DNA of 64,000 nucleotides from Saccharolobus shibatae B12 (GTDB lineage: Archaea > Thermoproteota > Thermoprotei_A > Sulfolobales > Sulfolobaceae): NCBI RefSeq assembly GCF_019175345.1, contig NZ_CP077717.1, positions 1 to 64,000 of the forward strand, given 5' to 3'. Below, one piece after another: positions 49,200 to 58,640 of the stretch. The position numbers were made by a program, and so were the translations under genes. How positions within the stretch are numbered: the stretch's first letter is position 1; each line of letters opens with the position of its first letter. The notes under the pieces were generated by a model. The model did no database searches. It worked only from the letters and a program-made list of their open reading frames with translations, and had not been told where the DNA came from.

Positions 49200-50414
49200 A
49201 TGAGAAACATAAATGTCCAGTTAAATCCCCTCTCAGATATAGAGAAACTTCAAGTAGAATTAGTAGAGAGAAAAGGACTAGGACATCCAGATTATATTGC
49301 AGATGCAGTTGCTGAAGAGGCTAGCAGAAAGCTTTCATTGTATTATCTCAAAAGATATGGTGTGATTTTACATCATAATTTAGATAAAACATTAGTAGTT
49401 GGAGGGCAAGCTACGCCTCGTTTTAAAGGTGGGGATGTAATACAGCCAATATATATTATAGTAGCAGGCAGAGCTACAACAGAGGTAAAAACGGAAAGTG
49501 GAATAGAGCAAATACCTGTAGGTACTATCATTATAGAAAGCGTAAAAGAGTGGATAAGAAATAACTTTAGATATCTTGATGCAGAAAAACACCTCATAGT
49601 TGACTATAAGATAGGTAAAGGGTCAACTGATTTAGTAGGCATATTTGAAGCTGGCAAGAGAGTTCCGCTATCCAATGATACGAGTTTTGGAGTAGGTTTC
49701 GCTCCATTCACTAAGTTAGAAAAACTAGTCTATGAAACGGAGAGACATTTGAACTCAAAACAATTCAAAGCAAAATTACCTGAGGTAGGAGAGGACATAA
49801 AGGTCATGGGGTTAAGGAGAGGGAATGAGGTTGACCTTACGATAGCAATGGCAACAATTAGTGAACTAATAGAAGACGTTAATCATTATATTAATGTAAA
49901 AGAACAAGTAAAGAACGAAATCCTAGATCTAGCATCAAAGATAGCACCAGACTATGATGTAAGAATTTATGTTAACACTGGGGATAAGATAGATAAGAAT
50001 ATACTTTATTTAACAGTGACTGGTACTTCTGCTGAACATGGGGACGACGGAATGACAGGGAGAGGAAATAGAGGTGTTGGGTTAATAACACCAATGAGGC
50101 CTATGTCATTAGAAGCTACTGCTGGAAAGAATCCCGTTAATCATGTTGGTAAATTGTATAACGTTTTAGCTAATCTTATAGCTAATAAAATAGCTCAAGA
50201 AGTAAAGGATGTGAAATTCTCGCAAGTTCAAGTTCTTGGACAAATAGGAAGACCAATAGACGATCCTTTAATAGCTAATGTTGATGTAATTACTTATGAC
50301 GGAAAACTTAATGACGAGACTAAAAATGAAATAAGCGGAATTGTAGACGAAATGTTAAGTTCATTTAATAAGTTAACTGAACTAATATTAGAAGGAAAAG
50401 CTACTCTCTTTTAA
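49200..50414 (+). CDS. mat: S-adenosylmethionine synthetase (archaeal type)
   Basis: Makes SAM from methionine and ATP. 404 aa; [30 protein letters not shown] and [16 protein letters not shown] are archaeal MAT signatures. ATG 49200 is used because homologues begin MRNINVQ; an in-frame TTG lies six codons upstream. Its 3' end overlaps DUF460 by 27 bp. Confidence 0.97.
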   Translation: MRNINVQLNPLSDIEKLQVELVERKGLGHPDYIADAVAEEASRKLSLYYLKRYGVILHHNLDKTLVVGGQATPRFKGGDVIQPIYIIVAGRATTEVKTESGIEQIPVGTIIIESVKEWIRNNFRYLDAEKHLIVDYKIGKGSTDLVGIFEAGKRVPLSNDTSFGVGFAPFTKLEKLVYETERHLNSKQFKAKLPEVGEDIKVMGLRRGNEVDLTIAMATISELIEDVNHYINVKEQVKNEILDLASKIAPDYDVRIYVNTGDKIDKNILYLTVTGTSAEHGDDGMTGRGNRGVGLITPMRPMSLEATAGKNPVNHVGKLYNVLANLIANKIAQEVKDVKFSQVQVLGQIGRPIDDPLIANVDVITYDGKLNDETKNEISGIVDEMLSSFNKLTELILEGKATLF

Positions 50415-52229
50415 CCTTTTATTTCTATATTCATCAATTATTCTTTTTATATCAATATCCTTAGATCTTTCTATTTGTAGTTCTTTCCGTAATACTTCCA
50501 GATCATTCAAGACTTGTTTATCTAATATTATAATCTCCTTATCTACATATTCTGCTATCTCATTGTTAACTTTTTCCTCCCCAATGTAAATGTTATTTCC
50601 ATCAAAGGTTATACCATTAACTTTACTATTCCTCTTAACGACTATTACTTTTCCATTTAATAGATTATATAGCACTTCCTTTAGTTTCTCAATTTGTTTC
50701 TCGTCATAACGTAATTTATTCTCAAGTTCATTTATCACCTTGTATGCATTCTGTAGGTTTAGATTTAGCTCGTAAATCTTCCTGTCCCTCTCCACTTCTT
50801 TATTAATATGCAGTTTAATGTCGTCAATCTTCCTTATTAATGAATCCCTTTCATTAATGAGATTATAAATTATCCTCTTATAATGCATTAGTTCCGACTT
50901 TAGCCTTTTATTTTCCTCTTCTAATTTAGTTAATTTATTTACATTTTGAGTAGTATCTTTTTCCTTTTGTTTCTCCTCTATTTTATTATTATCATCTTTT
51001 CTGATAATTTTTTCAATTTCCTTTTCTACACATTCAGATACCGTAGTACCAAATATTACGCAATCATAAATACGATTTTCGTCTATTACATCAATATCTA
51101 ATCTACTGATGAAACTCTCAATTTGCCTTAATTTGCTTTCTATCTCATTATATGCCTTTAAAGCAGCAGCTAATGAGTCTCTAATATGGGGATTATCTAT
51201 TTTTAGCTTATGTAGCTTAGAGTACTCGTCAATAAGTCTTTGTTTTTCATCTATGCTTAGACTTTTTTCCGGGATAAATATTTTAGCGTTAAATTTACTA
51301 GCGATCTTTTTTACAGTGTCTGGCAATGGATTGACATCAGTCGCTACTATTATTGCTTTTCCCTCTTTAGAGATTAAGGAGACGATTTCATCTCTATCGA
51401 TGTTTCTTCTTGATATTAATAGAATTGGTCTGCCATAAATATCAATTATTGATAGGCCAACTTCTGTACCAGGATCTATTCCAACAATTAATCTTCTTTC
51501 AGTTCTTTTATCCTTAAATTCAATCTTATTTTTATATATTGGCTTAATATCTACTACTACGTCATGGCCTTTCATTTTTCTTATAATTCCATAGAGTCTT
51601 TCTCTAGGAGTATAAACTATGAATACTGCTCCCTCAATTCCAGCTCTGGACCTCCTCACTATCATATCGTAATCAAATCCTTTCATGTCAAGTTTTTCCT
51701 TTATCTCCTTAGCTACTCGAAGAAGGGTTCCTCTAATATATCTTTTATATCTATTTTGACTCATTCCTCCTGGGCCTAATGCTCTTCCCCTTGACACTAC
51801 TATTTTAGTACGTTTTTCTTCAATTTTTATACTAGTTCCATATCCTTTTAAAACTAATAACGCATCTAAATATGCAGTTTTTTGTGGTGATAATTTTCCT
51901 TGTACTTCGTACCCTATTTCCCTAGCTAATTCCTTTATTTGTTTAAATTCTCCATTATGATATGTGACTTGAACGATGTTAGTATTTTGGGGTAATAGTT
52001 TCACGATATTAATGATCTCTTTATCACTTTCTCCTAATTCGTAAATATTGTCAGTCGCTAATATATCAACGTTGTATTCCCAACATAATCTAATAACTCT
52101 ACTTAAACTTACGTTTTCTGCTTTATAGACTATTTTCTCGTTCTCGTCAATAATAATAACTGAGTATAGTGGCTGTGACTTAGAGGAAGGGCTTTCCATC
52201 GCCTCTATATCAATTCCCATAATCTTCAT
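50388..52229 (-). CDS. DUF460 family protein (predicted RNase H-like nuclease)
   Basis: 613 aa of the archaeal DUF460/COG2433 family. Two RNase H-like segments: an N-terminal one starting [10 protein letters not shown], and a central [13 protein letters not shown] with a late acidic [11 protein letters not shown], similar to RuvC/YqgF folds. A long coiled coil occupies about 430-530 ([20 protein letters not shown]), then a short C-terminal domain. A Holliday-junction or RNA-processing role has been proposed but is untested. Overlaps the RIO2 gene by 4 nt. Confidence 0.8.
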   Translation of the reverse strand: MKIMGIDIEAMESPSSKSQPLYSVIIIDENEKIVYKAENVSLSRVIRLCWEYNVDILATDNIYELGESDKEIINIVKLLPQNTNIVQVTYHNGEFKQIKELAREIGYEVQGKLSPQKTAYLDALLVLKGYGTSIKIEEKRTKIVVSRGRALGPGGMSQNRYKRYIRGTLLRVAKEIKEKLDMKGFDYDMIVRRSRAGIEGAVFIVYTPRERLYGIIRKMKGHDVVVDIKPIYKNKIEFKDKRTERRLIVGIDPGTEVGLSIIDIYGRPILLISRRNIDRDEIVSLISKEGKAIIVATDVNPLPDTVKKIASKFNAKIFIPEKSLSIDEKQRLIDEYSKLHKLKIDNPHIRDSLAAALKAYNEIESKLRQIESFISRLDIDVIDENRIYDCVIFGTTVSECVEKEIEKIIRKDDNNKIEEKQKEKDTTQNVNKLTKLEEENKRLKSELMHYKRIIYNLINERDSLIRKIDDIKLHINKEVERDRKIYELNLNLQNAYKVINELENKLRYDEKQIEKLKEVLYNLLNGKVIVVKRNSKVNGITFDGNNIYIGEEKVNNEIAEYVDKEIIILDKQVLNDLEVLRKELQIERSKDIDIKRIIDEYRNKRLKESSFSF

Positions 52230-53089
52230 GATACCCCTCTTACATAATCGAAAATCTTACGGATATCTATATCTATTCCATATTTTCTAAAAAACATTAT
52301 AAGATTTGATAGATCTTTTTCTAATCTTTCCTCAGATTTTGTTGCTTGTGGCCAATCAATAAGATACGGATTTCCATTTTTGTCTATAAGTACATTATAC
52401 GGGCTTAGATCTCCATGTGTTATGTTACAAATAGTGTAGGCTATCCTCATGGTTTGTAAAATCTTTTCAAGGATCTCATCTAAGTTTAGATCTAGATTAT
52501 TAACAGGTACTTTGTAAAGCTCTATTCCATCGATATATTCCATTGCCACTGCGTTATACTCTACTCCTAATGGCTTAGGAACATAGCCCCCTTCATTACT
52601 TAAACATGTAAGAGCTTCATACTCCCTTTTAGCATTTTCCACGGTAATTGAAAGCCAACTTTTCTTTTCCAAGCTTTTTCTAAACTTAACTTTCTTATAA
52701 CTATCCGTACCAACTCGATGAAACTTAACTATTATTTTATTATCATTAAAATCATACCCATAATATACTACGCTTTCTTTTCCAATTCCTACTATCTCTG
52801 CTAATCTATTCAAGATTTTATTCACAAATAACAGTTTTATTCCCAAAATATCTAAGCCAGAAAAGGTTAACCTAAAAGATAAGTCTGTTGGATTTTTGAA
52901 AATAAGCCTAAGCTCAGATAATTTCATTAAGGATATTTTAAGTTCTTTATCGTCTTTAATATCTAATTTTCTTTTTAAGGAATTAAAACTAACAAATTCG
53001 TTTTTATCTCTAAGACTATATATTGTTTTTAACAATATATAATCAAAGGGCCCCACTAGTGATGCTTTCTCCGCCAGTGAAAGTCTCAT
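52226..53089 (-). CDS. rio2: RIO2-type protein kinase
   Basis: 287 aa: N-terminal winged helix (about 1-90) specific to RIO2, then a RIO kinase domain with IGKESVVYYG nucleotide loop, catalytic HGDLSPYNVLID and metal-binding LIDWPQ. Acts as an ATPase/kinase in small-subunit maturation in eukaryotes and archaea. Lies between RqcH and DUF460 on the same strand. Confidence 0.92.
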   Translation of the reverse strand: MRLSLAEKASLVGPFDYILLKTIYSLRDKNEFVSFNSLKRKLDIKDDKELKISLMKLSELRLIFKNPTDLSFRLTFSGLDILGIKLLFVNKILNRLAEIVGIGKESVVYYGYDFNDNKIIVKFHRVGTDSYKKVKFRKSLEKKSWLSITVENAKREYEALTCLSNEGGYVPKPLGVEYNAVAMEYIDGIELYKVPVNNLDLNLDEILEKILQTMRIAYTICNITHGDLSPYNVLIDKNGNPYLIDWPQATKSEERLEKDLSNLIMFFRKYGIDIDIRKIFDYVRGVS

Positions 53090-53108
53090 TCCTATTTTAT
53101 ATTAGTTT

Positions 53109-54938
53109 TTAACTATTATATGTTATACTTGTCTTAACTATCTTACTCTTACCTGGAATTTTATCTTCAATATCTGTTTTTAATGCATTTAGCCCTTTTA
53201 TGTCTGGTAAAGCACTACTAAATATTTTTATAATCTTTTGGGCTATTCTCTCTTTATCGTCATCACCTGGAGCTATGATAGCATAGTATTTAGTCTTAGC
53301 TGAAACGGTTTCTTCGCTTCCCACTATCACTGATACACTGTTTTCACTTAGTATAAGGCCTATTGCCAATTGTAGTTTAACGTTCTTTACGAAATTCTTT
53401 TTTCCATAAATCATGAATGAACCTTTATTCAGATATTCTCCACTTGGTGGCGATTTAGAGACTTGATTACCTAGAACCCAGAATACATCAACAGAGGCTA
53501 AACCTACTTTCCATGCTTTTGAGTAACTTGCAGCAATTACTGCTGCATCATAGATATCATCTTCAAGGATTGTATTATTTTCTTGTGCTATGATAATTGT
53601 CGCTGGAGCACCTGCGATATCTGCATGGAGAAATATATCCTTATCCCTTAGGTATTTTTTAACTATACTTTCATTTTGACTTGCATCTTTTCCTGCAATT
53701 ATTAAATATCCGTTTCTTGAAATGCTCCATCTGTATTTTTCATACCATTCCTTTTTCCTTAGTACCAGTTTTATCTCATTTTGTTTTTCTATTTCTTGCT
53801 TCTCGATTTTCTCTAATTTTTCTTTTAATTCATCTAAACTTTCAAGAGCCTTTTCAATTTTTCTTTTATATTCCTTAGCTTCGTCAAAAAATCTCATCGC
53901 GTTTTTAGTAGCTGAAAGTGAAGTATCTAATTCAATTTCAACTCCATCTAGATTAAGTTTTATCTTTTTACTTTTTGGTTTATTGTCTAATAATAACTGA
54001 TCTATTTCGTAAGCTTTGGAAAGTATAATATTGCCTAATTGTCTATAACTTTTTTCTTTGTTTTCATATTCTTTTATACTATCCTCTATTTGTTTAATTG
54101 TGGTTATCATCTTCTGCTTCTCTTCTGAGATTTTTCTGGAGGATTTTTCAGATAACTCCTTTTGAGATATGGTATAGAAATAATCGTCTATTGCATCATT
54201 GAATCTTTGGTATTCCTTGCACCCATCAAGAGGAAAAGGAACTACAGTTGTATCTTCTATAAGACATGGTTTTATTTCTCCATTAATGAGTGAAATCTCC
54301 AAGTTTTTTATTTTTTCTCTTATCAAGTTAATATCTGGTGTAGTGCTTTGCAAACTAAGATAGTTTACTACTTCTTGTGGGATTCCTAAGGCTTTTGCTA
54401 TGCTCCCTTTCTTAATTAACTTTTCTAATTCCTCTTTATTAGGTTCGACCGTAGGTGGAGGTTTATATGTTTCCCCTATTCTTATGAGCCTATCTTTGAA
54501 TTCTTTATATTCATTTGCAAATAATATTTTATCATTTTTATCTACTATTACCAAAACTCCTCTAGGTAGTAGTTCTACTATTATCTTTTTCTCATCCCTT
54601 TTAAGTTCTAGAATTAATATCCTTTCTTGGTTTAATATATGTATATTTGTAATTATATCTCCCCTAATTAATCCTCTTAGTGCAGTTATTTTTGTTGAAG
54701 AAATTTTTGGATAATTATATTTCGTTATGTTTATTCTTTTACCTGGCTCTATAATTAATTCTTGGTCTCTTCCACCACAATGTAATTTCAGAATATATGT
54801 ATCTTCAGTATTTTGTACTAAGAAAACATTATCTATTATACATCCTTCTACCGCTTTTCTATTTTCTGTAATCCATGCTATTAAATCGAAGTACGTCATA
54901 CTGTTTTTTCTCTGTAATTTTATATTCTGAGAGCTCAT
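53109..54938 (-). CDS. rqcH: RqcH/NEMF (NFACT) ribosome quality-control protein
   Basis: 609 aa: NFACT-N (about 14-215), HhH, a long coiled-coil (about 270-390), and the NFACT-R domain WYEKYRWSISRNGYLIIAGKD at about 405-520. Known homologues bind stalled 50S subunits and add Ala tails. The Asp-Arg pair important for tRNA handling is Glu-Arg here (NQERIL). ATG 54938 lies about 30 bp after a TATA-like AATATTTTATC, so a leaderless start fits; an ATG 13 codons downstream (54899) is an alternative. Confidence 0.9.
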   Translation of the reverse strand: MSSQNIKLQRKNSMTYFDLIAWITENRKAVEGCIIDNVFLVQNTEDTYILKLHCGGRDQELIIEPGKRINITKYNYPKISSTKITALRGLIRGDIITNIHILNQERILILELKRDEKKIIVELLPRGVLVIVDKNDKILFANEYKEFKDRLIRIGETYKPPPTVEPNKEELEKLIKKGSIAKALGIPQEVVNYLSLQSTTPDINLIREKIKNLEISLINGEIKPCLIEDTTVVPFPLDGCKEYQRFNDAIDDYFYTISQKELSEKSSRKISEEKQKMITTIKQIEDSIKEYENKEKSYRQLGNIILSKAYEIDQLLLDNKPKSKKIKLNLDGVEIELDTSLSATKNAMRFFDEAKEYKRKIEKALESLDELKEKLEKIEKQEIEKQNEIKLVLRKKEWYEKYRWSISRNGYLIIAGKDASQNESIVKKYLRDKDIFLHADIAGAPATIIIAQENNTILEDDIYDAAVIAASYSKAWKVGLASVDVFWVLGNQVSKSPPSGEYLNKGSFMIYGKKNFVKNVKLQLAIGLILSENSVSVIVGSEETVSAKTKYYAIIAPGDDDKERIAQKIIKIFSSALPDIKGLNALKTDIEDKIPGKSKIVKTSITYNS

Positions 54939-54949
54939 TCATTAGACAT

Positions 54950-55201
54950 GTGGAAATAGAAGATAAAATATTAATTATGCGAGGCATTTTAGGAATTGTA
55001 GCCGGAGGTATCTCAACAATATTTTATTCATCGATTTATATACTTGCAGTAATAATCTCCTTTTATGTCTTCTCAGCAATGCTTTCACTTTTCTTATTTA
55101 GGGAAAAAAGGGCAAGAAATGTCTTTGGCAAAGGTACCGGAATATATCTTTCTTCATGGTTTGTAAGTTTACTATTAATTTACAATCTCGCATTGAGATG
55201 A
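54950..55201 (+). CDS. Small membrane protein, EMC6-like
   Basis: About 83 aa with three hydrophobic segments (near residues 10-35, 33-53 and 64-80), a basic loop FREKRARNVFG between. The pattern of RGILGIVAGGISTIFYSS and FVSLLLIYNL resembles the EMC6/Rab5-interacting family, which in eukaryotes is part of the membrane insertase EMC. This is a weak inference. GTG 54950 fits a TATA box at about 54922 (leaderless); ATG 54977 is the alternative. Overlaps the Mut7-C gene by 4 nt and is divergent from rqcH. Confidence 0.6.
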   Translation: MEIEDKILIMRGILGIVAGGISTIFYSSIYILAVIISFYVFSAMLSLFLFREKRARNVFGKGTGIYLSSWFVSLLLIYNLALR

Positions 55202-55728
55202 GGATCATGCTAACGCAAAAATTCGTTGTAGATAGTATGCTTGGTAAAATTGCAAGATGGCTAAGAATTATGGGTTATGATACATTATACAGTAATGATC
55301 TTGAGGATTGGAAGATTCTGAAGATTGCTGAGACGCAAAAAAGAATTATTGTAACTAGAGATAGAGGTATTTATAACCGTTCTCTCAAAAGGGGATTAAA
55401 TTGTATTCTACTTTCACCGGATTCCGATATAATACAAGATTTGGCTTTTATTGCATTTAGATCCAAAATTGATTTATCTGTAAATATAAACGCCACTAGA
55501 TGTCCTCAGTGCAATTCAGTTTTGAGTAAGTTGTCAGAAAGTAGGTGGACGTGCCCTAAATGCAAGAAAGAGTATTGGAAAGGTAGGCATTGGAAAACAA
55601 TTGAAGAGGTAATAATTAAAGCTAATTCTGAGCTAATAAAATTGGAAGCTAAAAATGATTCAAGGGGATCTAGTACAGATACAAGAGTTAAACAACGAGA
55701 TAGGACGGTTGCTAATAGAAATAGCTAG
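55198..55728 (+). CDS. Mut7-C RNase domain protein (PIN-like, zinc ribbon)
   Basis: 176 aa: PIN-like nuclease core with [21 protein letters not shown] and IIVTRDRGI acidic residues, then a zinc ribbon [10 protein letters not shown] and CPKCKKEYW. Family predicted to be RNases (Mut-7 C-terminal domain, DUF82). ATG 55198 in an ATGA overlap with the EMC6-like gene; an upstream start would lie in that gene. The C-terminal 24 residues are read in a frame shared with the start of AMMECR1 (74-nt overlap). Confidence 0.85.
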   Translation: MRIMLTQKFVVDSMLGKIARWLRIMGYDTLYSNDLEDWKILKIAETQKRIIVTRDRGIYNRSLKRGLNCILLSPDSDIIQDLAFIAFRSKIDLSVNINATRCPQCNSVLSKLSESRWTCPKCKKEYWKGRHWKTIEEVIIKANSELIKLEAKNDSRGSSTDTRVKQRDRTVANRNS

Positions 55729-56338
55729 AAAAGCCATTAAAGAAGAATTCAAGTTAGACAAGTTAGATTTGAGTAACTATAATAATTCCATTTTAGACAA
55801 AAAAGGTCTAGCTTTTGTAACTTTGGAGAAAATTACGTATAACATGAGTTCCTTAAGGGGTTGCATAGGTTATGTTGAAGCAGTTGCTCCTTTAAAGCAG
55901 ATAGTAGCGTCTGCAGCTAAAGCTGCTGCTTTTTCAGATCCAAGATTTAATCCGCTACAAAAGGATGAATTATCAGAAATTATTATTGAGGTTACAGTGT
56001 TAACAAAACCAGAAGAGATAAAGGTAAAAGATAGGTGGGATTTACCTAAGATCATAAAAGTTGGAGAGGATGGTTTAATAGCTGAAAAAGGTATTCTCCA
56101 TAGTGGCCTTTTACTACCTCAAGTTCCCATGGAATATTGTTGGGATGAAGAAACATTCTTGGCAGAAACTTGTATTAAAGCTTCTTTAGAACCAGATTGT
56201 TGGTTAGATAATTCGGTCAGAATTAAAAGATTCCATGGAATAATATTTAGAGAGACTAGACCAGATGGAAGTGATATTATAGTAGTAAAACCAAGTGATA
56301 TTAAATGTAAATTAAACGAATTATTAAATAATTTTTGA
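55655..56338 (+). CDS. AMMECR1 domain protein
   Basis: 227 aa of the widely conserved AMMECR1 family with the invariant LRGCIGY motif at about 68-74, SDPRFNPL and the [13 protein letters not shown] region. Function unknown, suspected RNA- or radical-chemistry-linked in other organisms. ATG 55655 lies inside the Mut7-C gene (74-nt overlap), which is long; a later start would trim the N-terminal helix. Confidence 0.9.
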   Translation: MIQGDLVQIQELNNEIGRLLIEIARKAIKEEFKLDKLDLSNYNNSILDKKGLAFVTLEKITYNMSSLRGCIGYVEAVAPLKQIVASAAKAAAFSDPRFNPLQKDELSEIIIEVTVLTKPEEIKVKDRWDLPKIIKVGEDGLIAEKGILHSGLLLPQVPMEYCWDEETFLAETCIKASLEPDCWLDNSVRIKRFHGIIFRETRPDGSDIIVVKPSDIKCKLNELLNNF

Positions 56339-56530
56339 GGATATTATAAGCTAAGAAGAGGAACTTCGATTATGACTTATACAATAATCCTCGGAAATAA
56401 AACTCTTTCTTCTTGAATAAATACTTAAAAAATATAATAATTATAAAGTAGGACCAACGAGATTTAGATAAAAAGCTCAGAAATACTTTTTTATGCCAGT
56501 AGTGAGATGTTGTATATACGGTGTTAAAGA
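56339..56530. promoter_or_regulatory. Intergenic region and pdo promoter
   Basis: 192 bp, very AT-rich, no ORF of note. TATA-like AAATACTTTTTTA at about 56481-56493 predicts a start near 56514 and a leader of about 17 nt for pdo. Nothing else recognised. Confidence 0.4.
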
Positions 56531-57232
56531 ATGGAACAAGAATATGCCGAACTATTTAGTGATGAAGTTAAAAACGCATTACAAGACGCATTAAAAGATA
56601 TGAGAAATCCCGTAGATGTTTATGTATTCGTAGACAGTGAAGACTCCAATTGTCAATATTGTAGTGTCACTACTAAATTTCTGGAATTTATAGCTAGTGC
56701 AGCACCAAAAGATGGTAATGGTAGTTTATTAAAGGTTCATATAGTGGATAGAGCAAATCAAAATGACAGAAAGATTTTCGAAGAGTTCAATGTGGAGAGA
56801 GTTCCTACTGTGGCATTTTATAATGGATATATTAGATGGACAGGAGCTCCGTTAGGTGAGGAAATAAGAGCATTAGTTGAGACTATAGTAAGGCTTTCAC
56901 AAGGCGAGAGCGGTTTAAGTCAAGAAACTGTAGAAGCTATAAAATCTAAACTGAACGGTAAAGTAAAGATAGAAACTGTTGTCACACCATCTTGTCCATA
57001 TTGTCCATATGCAGCGTTAATGGCACACATGGTTGCTTTTGAGGCTTGCAGAGCAGGGAAGTGTAATGTTGTATCTGATGTAGTAGAAGCTTATGAAAAT
57101 CAAGATATTGCTGAGAAATATCAAGTAATGTCAGTACCATCTATAGCTATAAATGAATCTGTAGAATTTATAGGAGTACCATACGAAGAGAACTTTATCA
57201 ATGCAATTTTAGAAAAGCAAAAGATAAGCTAA
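56531..57232 (+). CDS. pdo: Protein disulfide oxidoreductase (two thioredoxin folds)
   Basis: 233 aa with two glutaredoxin/thioredoxin-like units, active sites CQYC (41-44) and CPYC (155-158), and cis-Pro in VPTV and VPSI. The S. solfataricus PDO has the same CQYC/CPYC pair and acts as a reductase, oxidase and isomerase for the abundant cytosolic disulfides of this thermophile. No signal peptide, so cytosolic. Confidence 0.95.
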   Translation: MEQEYAELFSDEVKNALQDALKDMRNPVDVYVFVDSEDSNCQYCSVTTKFLEFIASAAPKDGNGSLLKVHIVDRANQNDRKIFEEFNVERVPTVAFYNGYIRWTGAPLGEEIRALVETIVRLSQGESGLSQETVEAIKSKLNGKVKIETVVTPSCPYCPYAALMAHMVAFEACRAGKCNVVSDVVEAYENQDIAEKYQVMSVPSIAINESVEFIGVPYEENFINAILEKQKIS

Positions 57233-57277
57233 AAACTCTTTTATCACAGTATCTATTAAATAGTATAGTAGAGAGTA

Positions 57278-57967
57278 ATGAGGATAATTTCAATAAAGCT
57301 AACAGAGGAGGAGTATAAGGAGTTAGAAGAACGAGCTAGAAAAGAAGGTTTCGTTTTATTAAGCGATTTCGTTAAATCACTTATTTTCTCTACTTCATCT
57401 TATTCTCATGGTTCTCAAGTAGATAATGCGCAAGTTGTATCAAGAATAGAAAAAAAGATGCAAGACATGATCAATCCTTTTACTTCTCAGATTGATGAAC
57501 TTAAGCAAAAAATAGCAATATTAACGGAAAGAATAGAGATATTAGAGGAAAAATTAGGTGAAAGTAAGGACACTACGAAAGATATGAATAAAAAACCAAA
57601 AAAGAGTTTTGAATCTAAATCTCTTAACATAAAATCTGAACCTCAGCATAAGAAGACTGCAATAGATATACTAAGAGACCAAGGTGTGATATATGAATCT
57701 GAATTAAAGTTAAATAACCCAGATGCATTTTTTGATAAATTAGAAACTCAAGGAGCAATAGTAATAACAACTGACCCAGAGAGGATAGCTATAGATTCTA
57801 ATTTCTATGAGGAATTTAAGAAGAAAATAGCTAGCATTTCTACTTCAGATGAGATAGAAGTTCAAAAATATTTGACAAAACAAGAATACAAGTTGTTCCA
57901 AAAACTTAGACAATATAGTGTTATATACTTTGATGCTGATAGTAAAAGCTGGAAATTTGTGAGTTAA
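57278..57967 (+). CDS. Ribbon-helix-helix coiled-coil protein
   Basis: 229 aa in three parts: an N-terminal ribbon-helix-helix ([22 protein letters not shown], about 1-40) that should bind DNA as a dimer; a coiled coil (about 50-96, [22 protein letters not shown]); a Lys/Ser-rich linker; and a C-terminal domain of about 110 residues with repeated [13 protein letters not shown] and [11 protein letters not shown] strands, resembling a pair of winged-helix-like units. I do not recognise the C-terminal family. It may be a nucleoid or regulatory protein. Its end overlaps dcd by 47 bp. Confidence 0.75.
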   Translation: MRIISIKLTEEEYKELEERARKEGFVLLSDFVKSLIFSTSSYSHGSQVDNAQVVSRIEKKMQDMINPFTSQIDELKQKIAILTERIEILEEKLGESKDTTKDMNKKPKKSFESKSLNIKSEPQHKKTAIDILRDQGVIYESELKLNNPDAFFDKLETQGAIVITTDPERIAIDSNFYEEFKKKIASISTSDEIEVQKYLTKQEYKLFQKLRQYSVIYFDADSKSWKFVS

Positions 57968-58475
57968 ATCTAGGTAATGTAACTCCTTTTTGTCCTTGAT
58001 ATTTTCCTTGATATGGGTATTCCACTGGCGTAAGCGTTCTGGCAAAGATCAGGTGGATAAATCTTGTACTTCTCTTTAATTTTACAGGAAAAGACGAGCC
58101 TACAACTTCTATTGTAACTTGTCCTTTAAATCCTGCATCAACTATTGTAGGTGGGATAAATAGACCTAATCTAGCGAACGTTGACCTCAGATTTACGAAA
58201 GCCATAACATCATTATTCAACTCTATATACTCTTCAGTTGTTAAAAGCACATGTTCGTAGGGCTGGATTATAAATTCCTCTCCTTTCTCCGTTTGGAAGA
58301 ATGAAGGATCGGGATTATCTGGATCAAACACTTTATCAGTTTTTTTGAATCTAGCTATTTCATTACCTACTCTTAGGTCAACTCCGTTTTCCCTTACTGT
58401 ATCCTCCCTTAAGGGCTGGATTTTTATCCAGCTTTTCTCTAAATAATACTTCAAATCCCTATCAGATAGAATCAT
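57921..58475 (-). CDS. dcd: dCTP deaminase
   Basis: Deaminates dCTP to dUTP for dTTP synthesis. 184 aa: [14 protein letters not shown] start, [10 protein letters not shown], and the core [10 protein letters not shown] with FKGQVTIEV (catalytic Glu). ATG 58475 is chosen; the 30 codons upstream do not match the family. The last 16 residues after QGQKG are read across the 3' end of the convergent RHH gene. Confidence 0.93.
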   Translation of the reverse strand: MILSDRDLKYYLEKSWIKIQPLREDTVRENGVDLRVGNEIARFKKTDKVFDPDNPDPSFFQTEKGEEFIIQPYEHVLLTTEEYIELNNDVMAFVNLRSTFARLGLFIPPTIVDAGFKGQVTIEVVGSSFPVKLKRSTRFIHLIFARTLTPVEYPYQGKYQGQKGVTLPRFNSQISSFYYQHQSI

Positions 58476-58640
58476 ATTAAAAATATTGTAGTTATAAAGG
58501 GTTAAAAACCAGTACCTTCCTATATTCATATTGCATAGGTGTTCAGAGTAACTCTGACTCTTCATCTGAATTCGGTAATTGCCGAGTATTCATCATCCAT
58601 GAAATGATTATAAATAACTGCAGATAATATAAATTAATCT
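58476..58640. promoter_or_regulatory. dcd-lig intergenic region with two palindromes and lig promoter
   Basis: 165 bp between divergent starts. TCAGAGTAACTCTGA (58543-58557) is a near-perfect palindrome with 7-bp arms, and TTCGGTAATTGCCGAG (58570-58585) a second with TCGG/CCGA arms. ATTATAAATA at about 58607-58616 is the lig TATA box, predicting transcription from about 58638 and a leaderless message. The palindromes may be operators for one or both genes. Confidence 0.5.

Noticed and set aside
58543-58602. Possible C/D box sRNA on the minus strand in the dcd-lig gap (ATGATGA ... CTCTGA)
   Set aside because: The spacers between box pairs are about 15 nt rather than about 12, the D' box is poor (CCGA), and the region is better explained by palindromes and promoter elements.
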